Source of the DNA: Canis aureus
Taxonomy: Eukaryota; Chordata; Mammalia; Carnivora; Canidae
NCBI RefSeq assembly: GCF_053574225.1
Contig: NC_135616.1
Span: 52,301,001 to 52,365,000, forward strand
Direction of reading: 5' to 3'
DNA length: 64,000 nt
Both the position numbers and the translations under genes were made by a program. Positions 58,601 to 64,000 of this stretch are shown piece by piece. The notes below the pieces were generated by a model. The model searched no databases. It was not told the origin of the DNA and saw nothing but the letters and a program-made list of their open reading frames with translations. The first letter of the stretch is position 1. Every line of letters starts with the position of its first letter.

Positions 58601-59319
58601 AGCCTGCTTCTCCCTCTGCCTGTGTCTCTGCCTCTCTCTCTCTCTATGTCTATCATTAATAAATAAAAATAAATCTTAAAAAAAAAAGAAGGAGTGTGTA
58701 AAACTCTGCCTTTTTCTAAGAAATAGTCTTTTCTTCCTCCAAAATATAAAATGTAACAAAATTCTGGGAACCAAACAGGAATATGGTCCACAGCAACACT
58801 AATGTTAATTAAGCCTTTATATTTTGTCTTAAGAACAATAACATCAGATGCAGGTATTTTTAGGTAAAGACTTACCCTAGAGTGAGACAACAGTAAACTG
58901 AAATAAAGTTCTATAGAAAACTGCCCAGGGTCGGACAACCCTTGCCCATTCCACAAACTGCCTCTCTGGAACACTTCTTGTGCCTTCCAATAAAGCTTCC
59001 CCTCCAGAAGCTTTCAAGGAAGAATAGTAATATATGATTTCTATACCTCCCATAACTTAAAAGCACTACCACACACATCAGCCCTCTGGGCTACATCAAA
59101 GCCTATGAGACAGATTCTGTCCAGGTTACTTACTCTGTCATGAAGGAAGGTAAGAGCCAGCAATATGTCATAGATCCCGGCACAGACCTCTGCAGAAGAC
59201 AGCATTTCTAAAGCCACTTCCAGAGGCTGCACTCGCTCAGTGACAAGATGAATCCCATCTGCTTCCACAGTGCAAGATAAAAATCTTAGCAAACAAGGGT
59301 GACGAAGTGTCTTCAAATG
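30711..59319 (-). CDS. SCYL3: SCYL3 (PACE-1) pseudokinase, 12 coding exons; 5' end outside window
   Basis: Twelve minus-strand exons join in frame to about 688 residues plus a stop. They match human SCYL3, as I recall it, from about residue 56 (HLKTLRHPCLLRF) to the C-terminal DNNW; the first coding exon lies beyond 64000 or was not recognised. Established: SCYL3 is a SCY1-family pseudokinase found at the Golgi and in lamellipodia; its C-terminal part binds ezrin, and it overlaps in function with SCYL1. In the sequence, the region equivalent to the catalytic loop reads GHLTHNNVCLSS with no HRD Asp, and the DFG region reads KLGGME, so catalysis is not expected. The middle exons are Leu-rich repeated helices (HEAT-like: LASRLVPLLLNQL-type, VIPVLLQLFEVHEEHV). 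A 701-nt exon encodes a low-complexity acidic tail with EEWPDWSEPEEPEN. Confidence 0.94.
30771..31263. other. last SCYL3 intron
   Basis: Short intron with no repeat recognised; donor side gtgagg at 31263, acceptor side tgcag at 30771. Confidence 0.8.
31264..31964 (-). CDS. SCYL3: SCYL3 large C-terminal exon (701 nt)
   Basis: Acceptor atccccacag, donor gtgagg. Encodes a low-complexity, Ser/Glu/Pro-rich tail with EEWPDWSEPEEPENKTVS and a conserved end LGLGEEFTIQVKKKPVQD, PELDWFADMIPEIKPS and SKFAAAEITE. The open frame continues through the upstream intron to an ATG and downstream to a TAA/TAG, but both extensions are intronic; homology fixes the splice sites. This part is linked to ezrin binding in human. 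Confidence 0.93.
32315..32478 (-). repeat. older CAN-SINE
   Basis: Sense to SCYL3; 'ccctgagatcatgacctgag' and 'accaactgagccacccaggc' at the right end. Confidence 0.87.
32907..33065 (-). CDS. SCYL3: SCYL3 in-frame cassette exon (159 nt)
   Basis: Acceptor atcttcag, donor gtagaa. Encodes 53 residues in total, including SQTAPILENPSSGMFPKC and QIQRDCYNTLLQT. It is phase 1 on both sides, so skipping keeps the frame. Human SCYL3 is known in a 742- and a 688-residue form that differ about here. Confidence 0.9.
33066..34904. other. SCYL3 intron, unassigned
   Basis: A-run at about 33406-33422. About 33640-33960 is richer in C and G but has no recognised gene or repeat. Open frames of 90-120 codons here have no homology that I can name. 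Confidence 0.45.
34905..35300 (+). repeat. old L1 3' segment
   Basis: 'ggtctacttctgggacttta', 'aaagatacaggtacaaagac' and 'gtgaaatattaggcagctgt' are L1 ORF2 end/3' UTR blocks. Antisense to SCYL3. Confidence 0.65.
35471..35642 (-). CDS. SCYL3: SCYL3 coding exon
   Basis: Acceptor ctcctag, donor gtaaga. Encodes VLLGLRDTSDSIVAITLH, then LAVLVSLLGPEVVVGG and KIFKRTAPGFTK; ends with one base of an Asp or Gly codon, depending on which downstream exon is joined. Separated from the previous exon by a 10-kb intron full of L1. Confidence 0.93.
35643..36489. other. SCYL3 intron, unassigned
   Basis: 35780-35960 may be a degenerate DNA-transposon copy (agctctcaaaactgacc...), not assignable. No gene. Confidence 0.4.
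39208..39402 (+). repeat. CAN-SINE inside L1, 14-bp target duplication
   Basis: Element 39222-39388. Flanks ttataccaaacatt at 39208-39221 and 39389-39402. Confidence 0.93.
40091..40283 (+). repeat. SINEC_Cf-type SINE inside L1
   Basis: Element about 40103-40270, beginning gggtccctgggtggctcagc with 'gtttagcgcctgcctttggc'. Flanked by A-rich repeats ending attcag. Confidence 0.92.
41106..41301 (+). repeat. SINEC_Cf-type SINE inside L1, 10-bp duplication
   Basis: Element 41116-41291, with an A17-type tail. Flanks aaaagataca at 41106-41115 and 41292-41301. Confidence 0.9.
42318..42417 (+). repeat. short older CAN-SINE
   Basis: ggggtgcctggatggttcaa to 'ttgggtgtggagatgactta'; only the tRNA-derived part and a short tail. 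Confidence 0.85.
42426..42665 (-). repeat. older CAN-SINE with expanded GA tract
   Basis: Antisense, tail side 'attaaagattttatgtattc', long (GA)n, head side 'atctgagccatcgaggcgcc'. Confidence 0.88.
42682..42705. repeat. (AAT)n microsatellite
   Basis: Eight AAT/ATA units after the SINE. Confidence 0.9.
42837..43018 (+). repeat. CAN-SINE
   Basis: ggggtctctgggtggcactg to an A14 tail; core diverged. Confidence 0.85.
43024..43197 (+). repeat. CAN-SINE
   Basis: ggggcacctgggtggctcag to 'ataaataaataaaaatctta'. Directly follows the preceding SINE tail, in the same orientation. Confidence 0.9.
43460..43980 (+). repeat. probable MaLR/LTR-class fossil
   Basis: The end 'gtgggtttcagttccttgca' followed by 'acctaaagaaactcaactaa' and cag matches the 3' end of old mammalian LTRs ('gggtttctgtcacttgcaac'). 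An ATTAAA lies upstream (43890). Left boundary uncertain. Confidence 0.5.
43990..44168 (+). repeat. CAN-SINE
   Basis: tgtgcctgggtggcacagtc to 'ctctaaaataaataaaatct'; follows the LTR fossil end. Confidence 0.87.
44340..44880 (+). repeat. MaLR (MLT1-like) LTR fossil
   Basis: 3' end reads 'actgttgtcttaaggcacta', then a G-run, then 'tgttatatagcaacagcaac', in the order of the MLT1 end (ttaagccactaagttttgggg...gttatatagcaatag). Left boundary uncertain. Confidence 0.6.
44812..44850 (+). repeat. 39-nt G-run with potential G-quadruplexes
   Basis: G6 C G10 C G10-type blocks: four G blocks divided by single C bases. In the SCYL3 sense RNA this is C-rich; in antisense RNA or on the + DNA strand it can form G-quadruplexes. 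Confidence 0.93.
45030..45410 (+). repeat. old LTR-class fossil
   Basis: 'tgaatccaatgacttgtgtc', 'gacacggaggaaaaaggcca' and 'agccaagaaacgtcaagaac' follow a common MaLR-type repeat in that order. Family not assigned. Confidence 0.5.
45876..46060 (-). CDS. SCYL3: SCYL3 coding exon, HEAT-like region, purine-rich acceptor
   Basis: Encodes DSARGQTPCLLSPALFQS, then VIPVLLQLFEVHEEHVRM and ends KKVILPQ. Donor gttaga is weak. The acceptor reads ctgggggatag, with almost no pyrimidine tract next to the AG. Homology to D-x-A-x-G-x-T-P-C in human fixes the junction. Confidence 0.9.
46061..47373. other. SCYL3 intron, mostly unassigned
   Basis: 46480-46600 shows a small DNA-transposon-like block (ttttaaaaagttccccaggt). 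No gene. Confidence 0.4.
47374..47513 (-). CDS. SCYL3: SCYL3 coding exon, HEAT-like region
   Basis: Acceptor gccctcag, donor gtgaat. Encodes FLLDRVSCLSEELIASRL, then VPLLLNQLVFAEP and LLGPKK; ends with G of a split Asp codon. Confidence 0.93.
47922..48123 (+). repeat. CAN-SINE
   Basis: ggggcgctctgtggctcagt to 'aatcttgaaaaaaaaaaaaa'. Confidence 0.88.
48230..49550 (+). repeat. L2/CR1-like LINE fossil
   Basis: Long pyrimidine-rich stretch with the L2 3' end order: 'gcccctctgcctagaatact', 'tctggggtctcagaatgccg', 'cagcacataggaaatgtctg'. Frames broken; some of the left part is uncertain. Confidence 0.6.
49579..49793 (-). repeat. SINEC_Cf SINE with long (GA)n
   Basis: Antisense to +, sense to SCYL3. 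About 22 GA units and 'cgctgcgccacccagggatc' at the right end. Imperfect flanking repeats acattactgaatttt / acgttactgaatttt. Confidence 0.95.
49834..49911 (-). CDS. SCYL3: SCYL3 coding exon (78 nt)
   Basis: Acceptor gcatttag, donor gtaagt. Its first base completes AGG; then NDFLEVVNFLKSLTLKSE and EKTEFF plus AA of a Lys codon. A linker into the HEAT-like region. A SINE ends 40 bp beyond its donor. Confidence 0.92.
50604..50824 (-). repeat. SINEC_Cf SINE with perfect 18-bp target duplication
   Basis: Element 50622-50806. Flanks aaaaagcacaaaagtctt at 50604-50621 and 50807-50824 are identical. CpGs kept (ccgacgtggg). Sense to SCYL3. Confidence 0.96.
50825..51951. other. SCYL3 intron, unassigned
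   Basis: No gene recognised; open frames of 70-140 codons here show no known motif. Holds the 24-bp tandem duplication at 51063. Confidence 0.5.
51063..51110. repeat. perfect 24-bp tandem duplication
   Basis: The unit starting gccttatatcaaggtaaata occurs twice without a mismatch (51063-51086, 51087-51110). Confidence 0.97.
51952..52063 (-). CDS. SCYL3: SCYL3 coding exon
   Basis: Acceptor gatttcag, donor gtgagg. Completes GTT (Val), then SADVLSSFQQTLHSTLLN and RRPALCTLLSHDFF; ends with AG of an Arg codon. This is the end of the kinase-like C-lobe. Confidence 0.92.
52064..53258. other. SCYL3 intron, unassigned
   Basis: GC-richer than neighbouring introns at 52180-52720, without a recognised repeat or gene. 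The 141-codon minus frame there has no known motif. Confidence 0.5.
53259..53361 (-). CDS. SCYL3: SCYL3 coding exon
   Basis: Acceptor gcttttag, donor gtgagt. Encodes SPEFTTLPESHGHARDAY, then AFGTLVESLLTILSEQ and one base of a Val codon. The RDAYAFG stretch aligns with the F-helix region of kinases. Confidence 0.92.
53362..54555. other. SCYL3 intron, unassigned
   Basis: 53600-53850 is AT-rich and may be an old DNA transposon; not assignable. No gene. Confidence 0.4.
54556..54612 (-). CDS. SCYL3: SCYL3 coding exon (57 nt)
   Basis: Acceptor ctgtctag, donor gtaaga. 19 codons, phase 0: FLRSIQSVRDPASIPPEE plus M. Confidence 0.92.
55083..55760 (+). repeat. ancient mammalian-wide repeat, long copy
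   Basis: Starts 'cattcattcacggattcaaa', later 'ggagggccttagatgctgtg' and 'ggtaaagaacctggaacatc'. Same family as 25795. A related piece follows at about 56020-56180. Confidence 0.5.
56485..56598 (-). CDS. SCYL3: SCYL3 coding exon with degenerate catalytic loop
   Basis: Acceptor ttttctag, donor gtgagc. 114 nt, phase 0. Encodes GHLTHNNVCLSSVFVSED, then GHWKLGGMETVCK. The HRD and DFG aspartates of active kinases are absent (LTHNN and LGGM instead). Confidence 0.93.
56654..56868 (+). repeat. CAN-SINE with 13-bp target duplication
   Basis: Element 56667-56855. Flanks aaaaactaaatac at 56654-56666 and 56856-56868. Only about 55 bp upstream (minus sense) of the SCYL3 exon at 56598. Confidence 0.93.
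57400..57735 (+). repeat. old L1 3' UTR-like segment
   Basis: 'cagttgcctctggagagagg', 'ttcaggatgggagggcttat' and 'ttcaaactttctaccatgtg' match the end of old L1M elements in order. Antisense to SCYL3. Confidence 0.5.
58037..58214 (+). repeat. CAN-SINE, left arm of an inverted pair
   Basis: gggggtgcctcggtggctca to 'ctctaataaataaataactt'. Its tail abuts the tail of the next, opposite SINE. Confidence 0.92.
58215..58422 (-). repeat. CAN-SINE, right arm of an inverted pair
   Basis: Tail with (TTTA)n and (CATT)n (58250-58280), then the reversed core and 'accactgagccacccaggtg'. Confidence 0.92.
58487..58700 (+). repeat. young SINEC_Cf SINE with 15-bp target duplication
   Basis: Element 58502-58685, beginning ggggatccctgggtggctca and rich in CpG (gggcgcgatcc, cgcgtcgggc). 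Flanks aagaaggagtgtgta at 58487-58501 and 58686-58700 are identical. Confidence 0.97.
59134..59319 (-). CDS. SCYL3: SCYL3 coding exon (most 5' found)
   Basis: Minus-strand acceptor tttttaaag and donor gtaagt. 186 nt, phase 0. Encodes HLKTLRHPCLLRFLSCTV and ends ALTFLHDR: part of the kinase-like N-lobe and the start of the C-lobe. Confidence 0.93.
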
Positions 59320-59889
59320 CTTTAAAAATACAAACAGAAGGGTTGATAAAGTTAATGACTCAGAACTAGACTAACAGTAGTTTCATATTCACTGTGGTAA
59401 GAGTCAGAAAATGTATACTTGCATTCAAGGTCCCTCCAGCTCCCTACCTTCCTCACCTACTCCCCTAAATTTCAAATAAGGCAAAGGAAAATCTATGACC
59501 TGTTCTGACTTCATTCACTTTACCAACATTTACATAATTCTACAGTGACTTCCAGTTCCTTTACCGCAGAGTAAGCCCCCTTAGGAGCCCAGGCCTCCCA
59601 GTGAGTACTACTATAAATTCTGAACAAAGTACCAAAAACAATAACTTAGAACTTGGCAAAGTAAACAAAATTAGGCAGATTATGCAGGGGAGTCAAAATT
59701 AGGAGAAGAGATGTCCATGAGGGTACGTACATGTTGTGTGTTAGGGTTGTCCCGTCTCACAGCTGAGCTCTGAAGGTAGGCCCCACTCTGAGAGAGCCCT
59801 TGCCATCTTTCTGGCCAGAAGAATGATAGAAAGCAGCCACACCAAGCCTGAGAAGGAAGGTATCGCAGAGGGGAAAGAACTGGAAGGGA
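59320..59889. other. SCYL3 intron, unassigned
   Basis: No gene or named repeat seen directly upstream (minus sense) of the 59319 exon start. Confidence 0.5.
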
Positions 59890-60873
59890 GAAGCTCTGGT
59901 TATCTGTACACCCACACAGGTCTCAGAGTAACTCCTGAACAAGTGTGGACAAAACAGACCCAAACTAAGGTAGCAAACTCTTGAGAAATGAACTGAGGTT
60001 TGAATTATATACAGGAAGGGTAGGAGGAGAGTACTTAGAAAACCTAAAACCTGAAGCAAAGTGGATCAACTGCCTACTAAATCAAAAATAGTCAATGATC
60101 TCTAGAAGATTTTAACAGAGTCAAGAGTCTACAGAACATGGCATTCAAAATGTCCAGGTTGCAATCCAAAATGTTTTTACTCAACAAAGAACCATAAAAA
60201 GGTGGAAAGCCAACCAGCAAATATCAATCCCAAGATGGACCAGATATTAGAATTATTAGAAAGAATTTAAAGCAGCTTAACCATTATATTATGGCCATTC
60301 TTCCCTAGAGGTGAAGGAAAACGATTATGAAATAAATAGGAAGAAGTCCTCAGGGATAAAAAAAAATGTTATTTAAAATAAGTGGAAGTTTTAGGAAGGA
60401 AAAATAAAATATCAGAAAATAATCCAATGAATAGACTCAACAATAGAATGAAGATGGTAGAGGCAAGAGTCCATGAACCTGGCTATGTGAGCTAATCTGA
60501 AGAAAAAGAGAAAAAGCTCTTCTTCTTTTTTTTTTCCCCATGATCACAGCATCAAGAACTTGTGTGACAAAAACTGACGTCTAACATATGTAACTGGAGT
60601 CCCAAAAGAGAAGAAAGGAACTAGGATATAAAAAATGTAATGGTTGAGAACTTTTCAAATTCAGCCAAATACTTAAGTTTACAGATTTAAGAAGTTCTGT
60701 GAACAGTGAACAGGGTAAATCAAAGAATATCACATCTATACACATTATCATCAGATTGGAAAAAAAAAATCAGATAAAAATCTCAGAGGCAGCTACAGGA
60801 AAAAAAACTATAGTATGTGAAAGGTACTGACAATTTGGATGATGGAAATTTCTCAACAGAAAACACAGAGGCT

Positions 60874-61082
60874 GTGATGCCTGGGTAGCTTGGTAGGTTG
60901 AGCATCTGCCTTCAGCTCAGGTCATGATACCCCAGTCCTGGGGATCCAGTCCCATGTCAGGCTTCCTGTTCAGTGGGGAGCCTGTTTTTCCCTCTACTCC
61001 CCACTCACGCTCTCTCGCTTAATTGGTCTCTCTCTCTCAAATAAGTAAATAAAATCTTTGGGAAAAAAAGAAAAAAAAAGAA
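60874..61082 (+). repeat. CAN-SINE inside L1
   Basis: tgatgcctgggtagcttggt to 'aaataagtaaataaaatctt' and an A-rich tail. Confidence 0.88.
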
Positions 61083-61219
61083 AGAACACAGAGGCCAAGA
61101 GACAAAAAGGAATACCTTTAAAGCACAGACAGAAAAAAACAGTATCAACCCTGAATTACCTAGCAAAAATATCCTTCGGGAAAAAAATCAAAATAAGGGC
61201 ATTTTTGATAATGGAAATG

Positions 61220-61420
61220 ATAAAAAGTTTTTTTTTAAGATTTTATTTATTTATTCATGAGACACACACAGAGAGAGGCAGAGACATAGGCAAAGGCTAA
61301 AGTAGGCTCCTGGCAGGGAGCCCAATGTGGGACTCAATCCCAAGACCCTGAGATCACGACCTAAGCCAAAGGCAGACGCTCAACCACTGAGCCACCCAGG
61401 TGTCCCAATCATAAAAAGTT
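61220..61420 (-). repeat. CAN-SINE inside L1, short target duplication
   Basis: Element 61230-61409/61410, antisense to +. Flanks ataaaaagtt at 61220-61229 and 61411-61420. The L1 text resumes across it. Confidence 0.9.
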
Positions 61421-61649
61421 ACTGCCAGAAGATCTGTTCTATAAAAAATGCTAACGGAAGTTCTTCAAGCTGAAGAGGAAATGATGCCAAAGGGACATGT
61501 GGATCTCGAGAAATGAAGGAAGAGCATCAGAAATGGCAAATATCAGGATCAATTTGAAGGCTACATTTTTAGCTCTTATTTAAAATTTGTATGACTATTT
61601 AAAGCAGACACCTTTACACTACTGAGTGAGGTTTTCAATGTGTCTGATG

Positions 61650-61965
61650 TACTGGTGACCCTTGAACAACATAGGTTTAAACTGCAAGAACCCACTTAAA
61701 TGTGGATTTTTCAATAAATACTGTATAGTACTATAAGTGGATTTTCCTTATAACTTAATTACAGTTTCTTTACCCTACATTATAAAAATACAGTATATAA
61801 TACATATCACACAGGAAATACATGTTAATCGACTATGTTATCAGCAAGTCTTTCAGTTAACAGGTTATTAGTAGTTAAGTTTTAGGGGAGTTAAAACTTA
61901 CATGCAGATTTTCGATTGTGCAGGGAATTAGAACCTCTAACCCCAGTGTTCAAAGGTTAACCGTA
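61650..61965. mobile_element. MER2-type (TcMar-Tigger) DNA transposon fossil
   Basis: Element 61652-61963 with termini ctggtgacccttgaacaaca and ...ttcaaaggttaaccg, near inverted copies, and flanking TA on both sides. The internal 'tgtggatttttcaataaata' and 'aatcgactatgttatcagca' fit MER2. Non-coding. Confidence 0.8.
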
Positions 61966-62514
61966 TATATGTATATGTATACAGCTGATATGAGGTAACA
62001 AAAGGACAGTAGGGTTGTGGGCTAGAGATATCTATATGATTCCAAGGGCTCTACATTTTATGTGACTGGTACAATACTAACCACAGGTAGATGATTAAGA
62101 GCTAGGTATTAAACTGAAATCCATAGCACAACCATTAAAAAAACATAAAGAAATATAGCTGAAAAATCAAGATAAGATGGAATACTGAGCTATTTAAATA
62201 AACCAAAAAAAAAAAAAAAAAAAAGAAAGAAAAGAGGAACAGAAGGACAAAATCCAAAAGGGGGCAAACAGAAAACAAATAATGAATAATAAAATCCAAC
62301 ATTAATAATTATATGAAATGTTAATGATCTAAACATTCCAATTAAGAGCAGATAAAAGAGCAAGACCCAAAAATATGCTGCCTATGAGACTTTCTTTAAA
62401 AAGACAGACATAGGTAAATGGATAGAAAAGGATACACCATTAAGACAATAAGCATAAGAAGCCTAGAGTGGATATATTCTTATCAGAGAAAATATACTTC
62501 AAGACAGAGTACTG

Positions 62515-62699
62515 GGGATCCCTGGGTGGCTCAGTGGTTTAGCGCCTGCCTTCTGCCCAGGGTGTGATCCCGGAGTCCCAGGATCGCGTCCAAGAATCAG
62601 GCTCCCTGCATGGAGCCTGCTTCTCCCTCTGCCTGTGTCTCTGCCTGCTTCTCTCTCTCTCTGTCTCTCATGAATAAATAAGATCTTTAAAAAAAAAAC
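62515..62699 (+). repeat. SINEC_Cf-type SINE
   Basis: ggggatccctgggtggctca, 'ggtttagcgcctgccttctg', A-rich tail after 'ataaataagatctt'. Confidence 0.95.
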
Positions 62700-63761
62700 T
62701 GTTATCATTTTATTAATCTAGAAAAGCTGGCATGAAACATTTTTGTTCACACACTTCACACCAGTAGAAACATTAGATAAGTAGCTCATATATGTATATA
62801 CAATACACTTCATTTACATATATAAACTATAAATAACATAAAATACACACAAAATACAACGTACCAAAAGATGAAAAGTAAATTTAAACATTCTTATTTT
62901 TCTCCCCCAAACTGCAATGAATCATGTTGCACAATCCCGAAGTTATGGACGTCCCACTTCAGAAATTCCTGACATGTAGTGCTCCCCTGCCCCACACCTC
63001 TTCCTATCATCCTGTTCTCTTAGCAGACAGAGTATGCAAAGGTGGATGACAAACTTGTGATAATTCTATGAGAGGTTCAAGCTGCAGGGTTTCTTTCTTC
63101 CCTGCCTGGTTTTGTAACAGCCCTATCAGATGCAGACTTTCCAATCTCTACCTATGCTGCATATTGTGAAAAACCTGACCTGAGTAACTCAGATTAATAG
63201 TCCACAATTCCCAACCCAGGTGGTAGTAATAACTGTATCATTTATTTACAACCAAAATGAAAATTCTAGAATGATGGCTTTCCTTACAAATCACCCAGTT
63301 TTTCTAAAAGAAATTACATGGCCTCAAATCCTTAGGGTCTGCCCTGAACAATCCTCCAGACACTGAGGCAGCCTTGTAAACCCATCACTGAACCCAGAGG
63401 AGACCAACGGGAGTTTTCACTTGGAGAAAACCCCTCAACACACATCAGGTTTCATTTTCACATACAAGCACTCAGAATGGAACATTCCAAAATACCTTCT
63501 TGAAAGACTATGAGATCGTGTAGGAGCCCGTAACACAGCACTGGTACAAGTTCTTTATCAGTCACTTCAAACCCATCTCTTAGGTAAGATCATAGCAGAG
63601 TCTTCTGAGATGGATTTGTCTGGTTTCTTTTCTTTTCATATAATAACCTCAAAGTTGGACAACTGTAGGAATAGCTCCAATAGGATTTTTTGTTTGTTTT
63701 TAAGAAAGCTGTTACTGTTCCCTGGGTTATTCTAATAAGAAATAATTAAAATTCTTTAGCG
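62700..63761. other. SCYL3 intron, unassigned
   Basis: No gene seen; I looked here for the missing first SCYL3 coding exon and found no matching codons on the minus strand. Confidence 0.5.
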
Positions 63762-63943
63762 GGGTACCTAGGTGGCTCAGTCAGTTAAGCATCTCCCTTT
63801 GGCTCAGATCATCATCTCAGGGTCCTGGGATCAAGCCCCATGTTAGGCTCCCTGCTCAACAAGGGCCTGCTTCTCCCTCTCCCCTGCTCTGCTCGTTCTC
63901 TCTCTTGCTATCTCTAATAAATAAACAAAATATTTTTTAAAAA
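63762..63943 (+). repeat. CAN-SINE
   Basis: ggggtacctaggtggctcag to 'atctctaataaataaacaaa'. Confidence 0.92.
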
Positions 63944-64000
63944 ACATAAAAGGATTATTTTAAAAAATTCTTCAACAATTATAAACTATTGATTTATAAT

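Larger units (their letters stand above)
59890..62510 (+). repeat. old L1 (L1M-like) with nested insertions
   Basis: L1 5'/ORF1-to-ORF2 order: 'gaaccataaaaaggtggaaa', 'atcaatcccaagatggacca', 'ctgaattacctagcaaaaat', 'ggaagttcttcaagctgaag', 'gatctaaacattccaattaa', 'aagagcaagacccaaaaata'. Interrupted by SINEs at 60874 and 61230 and by MER2 at 61652. Antisense to SCYL3; no intact frame. Confidence 0.75.

Noticed and set aside
58519..58974. 151-codon minus-strand frame
   Set aside because: Mostly the reverse of a young SINE.
3087..63943. tRNA-like heads of the SINEs as tRNA genes
   Set aside because: They are followed by CT-rich bodies and A tails, are repeated many times, and are tRNA-Lys-derived retroposons, not tRNA genes.
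59320..64000. First coding exon of SCYL3
   Set aside because: I searched the minus strand for the expected N-terminal codons and found none; it most likely lies beyond the window.

Overview
The window is a piece of a carnivore nuclear genome, almost certainly a canid such as the domestic dog. It is AT-rich, intron-dominated mammalian DNA with about 32 tRNA-Lys-derived CAN-SINEs. Several of these are of the young canid SINEC_Cf type (they begin gggatccctgggtggctcag, carry a CT-rich core and an AATAAA/poly(A) tail, and have intact target-site duplications). I recognise two protein-coding genes, arranged tail to tail, and both run off the window at their 5' ends.

From about 1 to 30.4 kb, on the + strand, lie the last 18 coding exons of FIRRM (C1orf112/Apolo1), the partner of the AAA+ ATPase FIGNL1 in RAD51 control. 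The exons join in frame from 478 to the stop at 29961, with a poly(A) signal at 30345. One intron uses a GC donor (17706).

From about 30.1/30.4 to 59.3 kb and beyond, on the - strand, lie the last 12 coding exons of SCYL3 (PACE-1), a SCY1-like pseudokinase with a HEAT-type region and a C-terminal tail linked to ezrin binding. The stop is at 30711 and the most upstream exon I can find ends at 59319. The exon with the start codon was not found and presumably lies beyond 64000. The 3' ends of the two genes almost touch: opposite-strand poly(A) signals lie 60 bp apart at 30345 and 30410, and a second possible SCYL3 signal at 30122 would make them overlap.

The rest is intronic repeat. There are six L1 segments, including a 7-kb block at 36.5-43.5 kb with two successive L1 3' portions and several SINE insertions, and a nested block at 59.9-62.5 kb. 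There are L2/CR1 fossils, including a long one at 10.1-11.9 kb, MIR copies, a MER2 (Tigger) element, a hAT-like fossil with 8-bp target duplications, MaLR/LTR fossils and microsatellites. All six L1 segments and about 23 of 32 SINEs are antisense to the gene they sit in. I saw no CpG-island promoter, tRNA, rRNA, CRISPR array or bacterial feature, and no undescribed gene system. The points most worth checking are splice peculiarities, the convergent 3' ends, an inverted SINE pair, a G-run and recent insertions.
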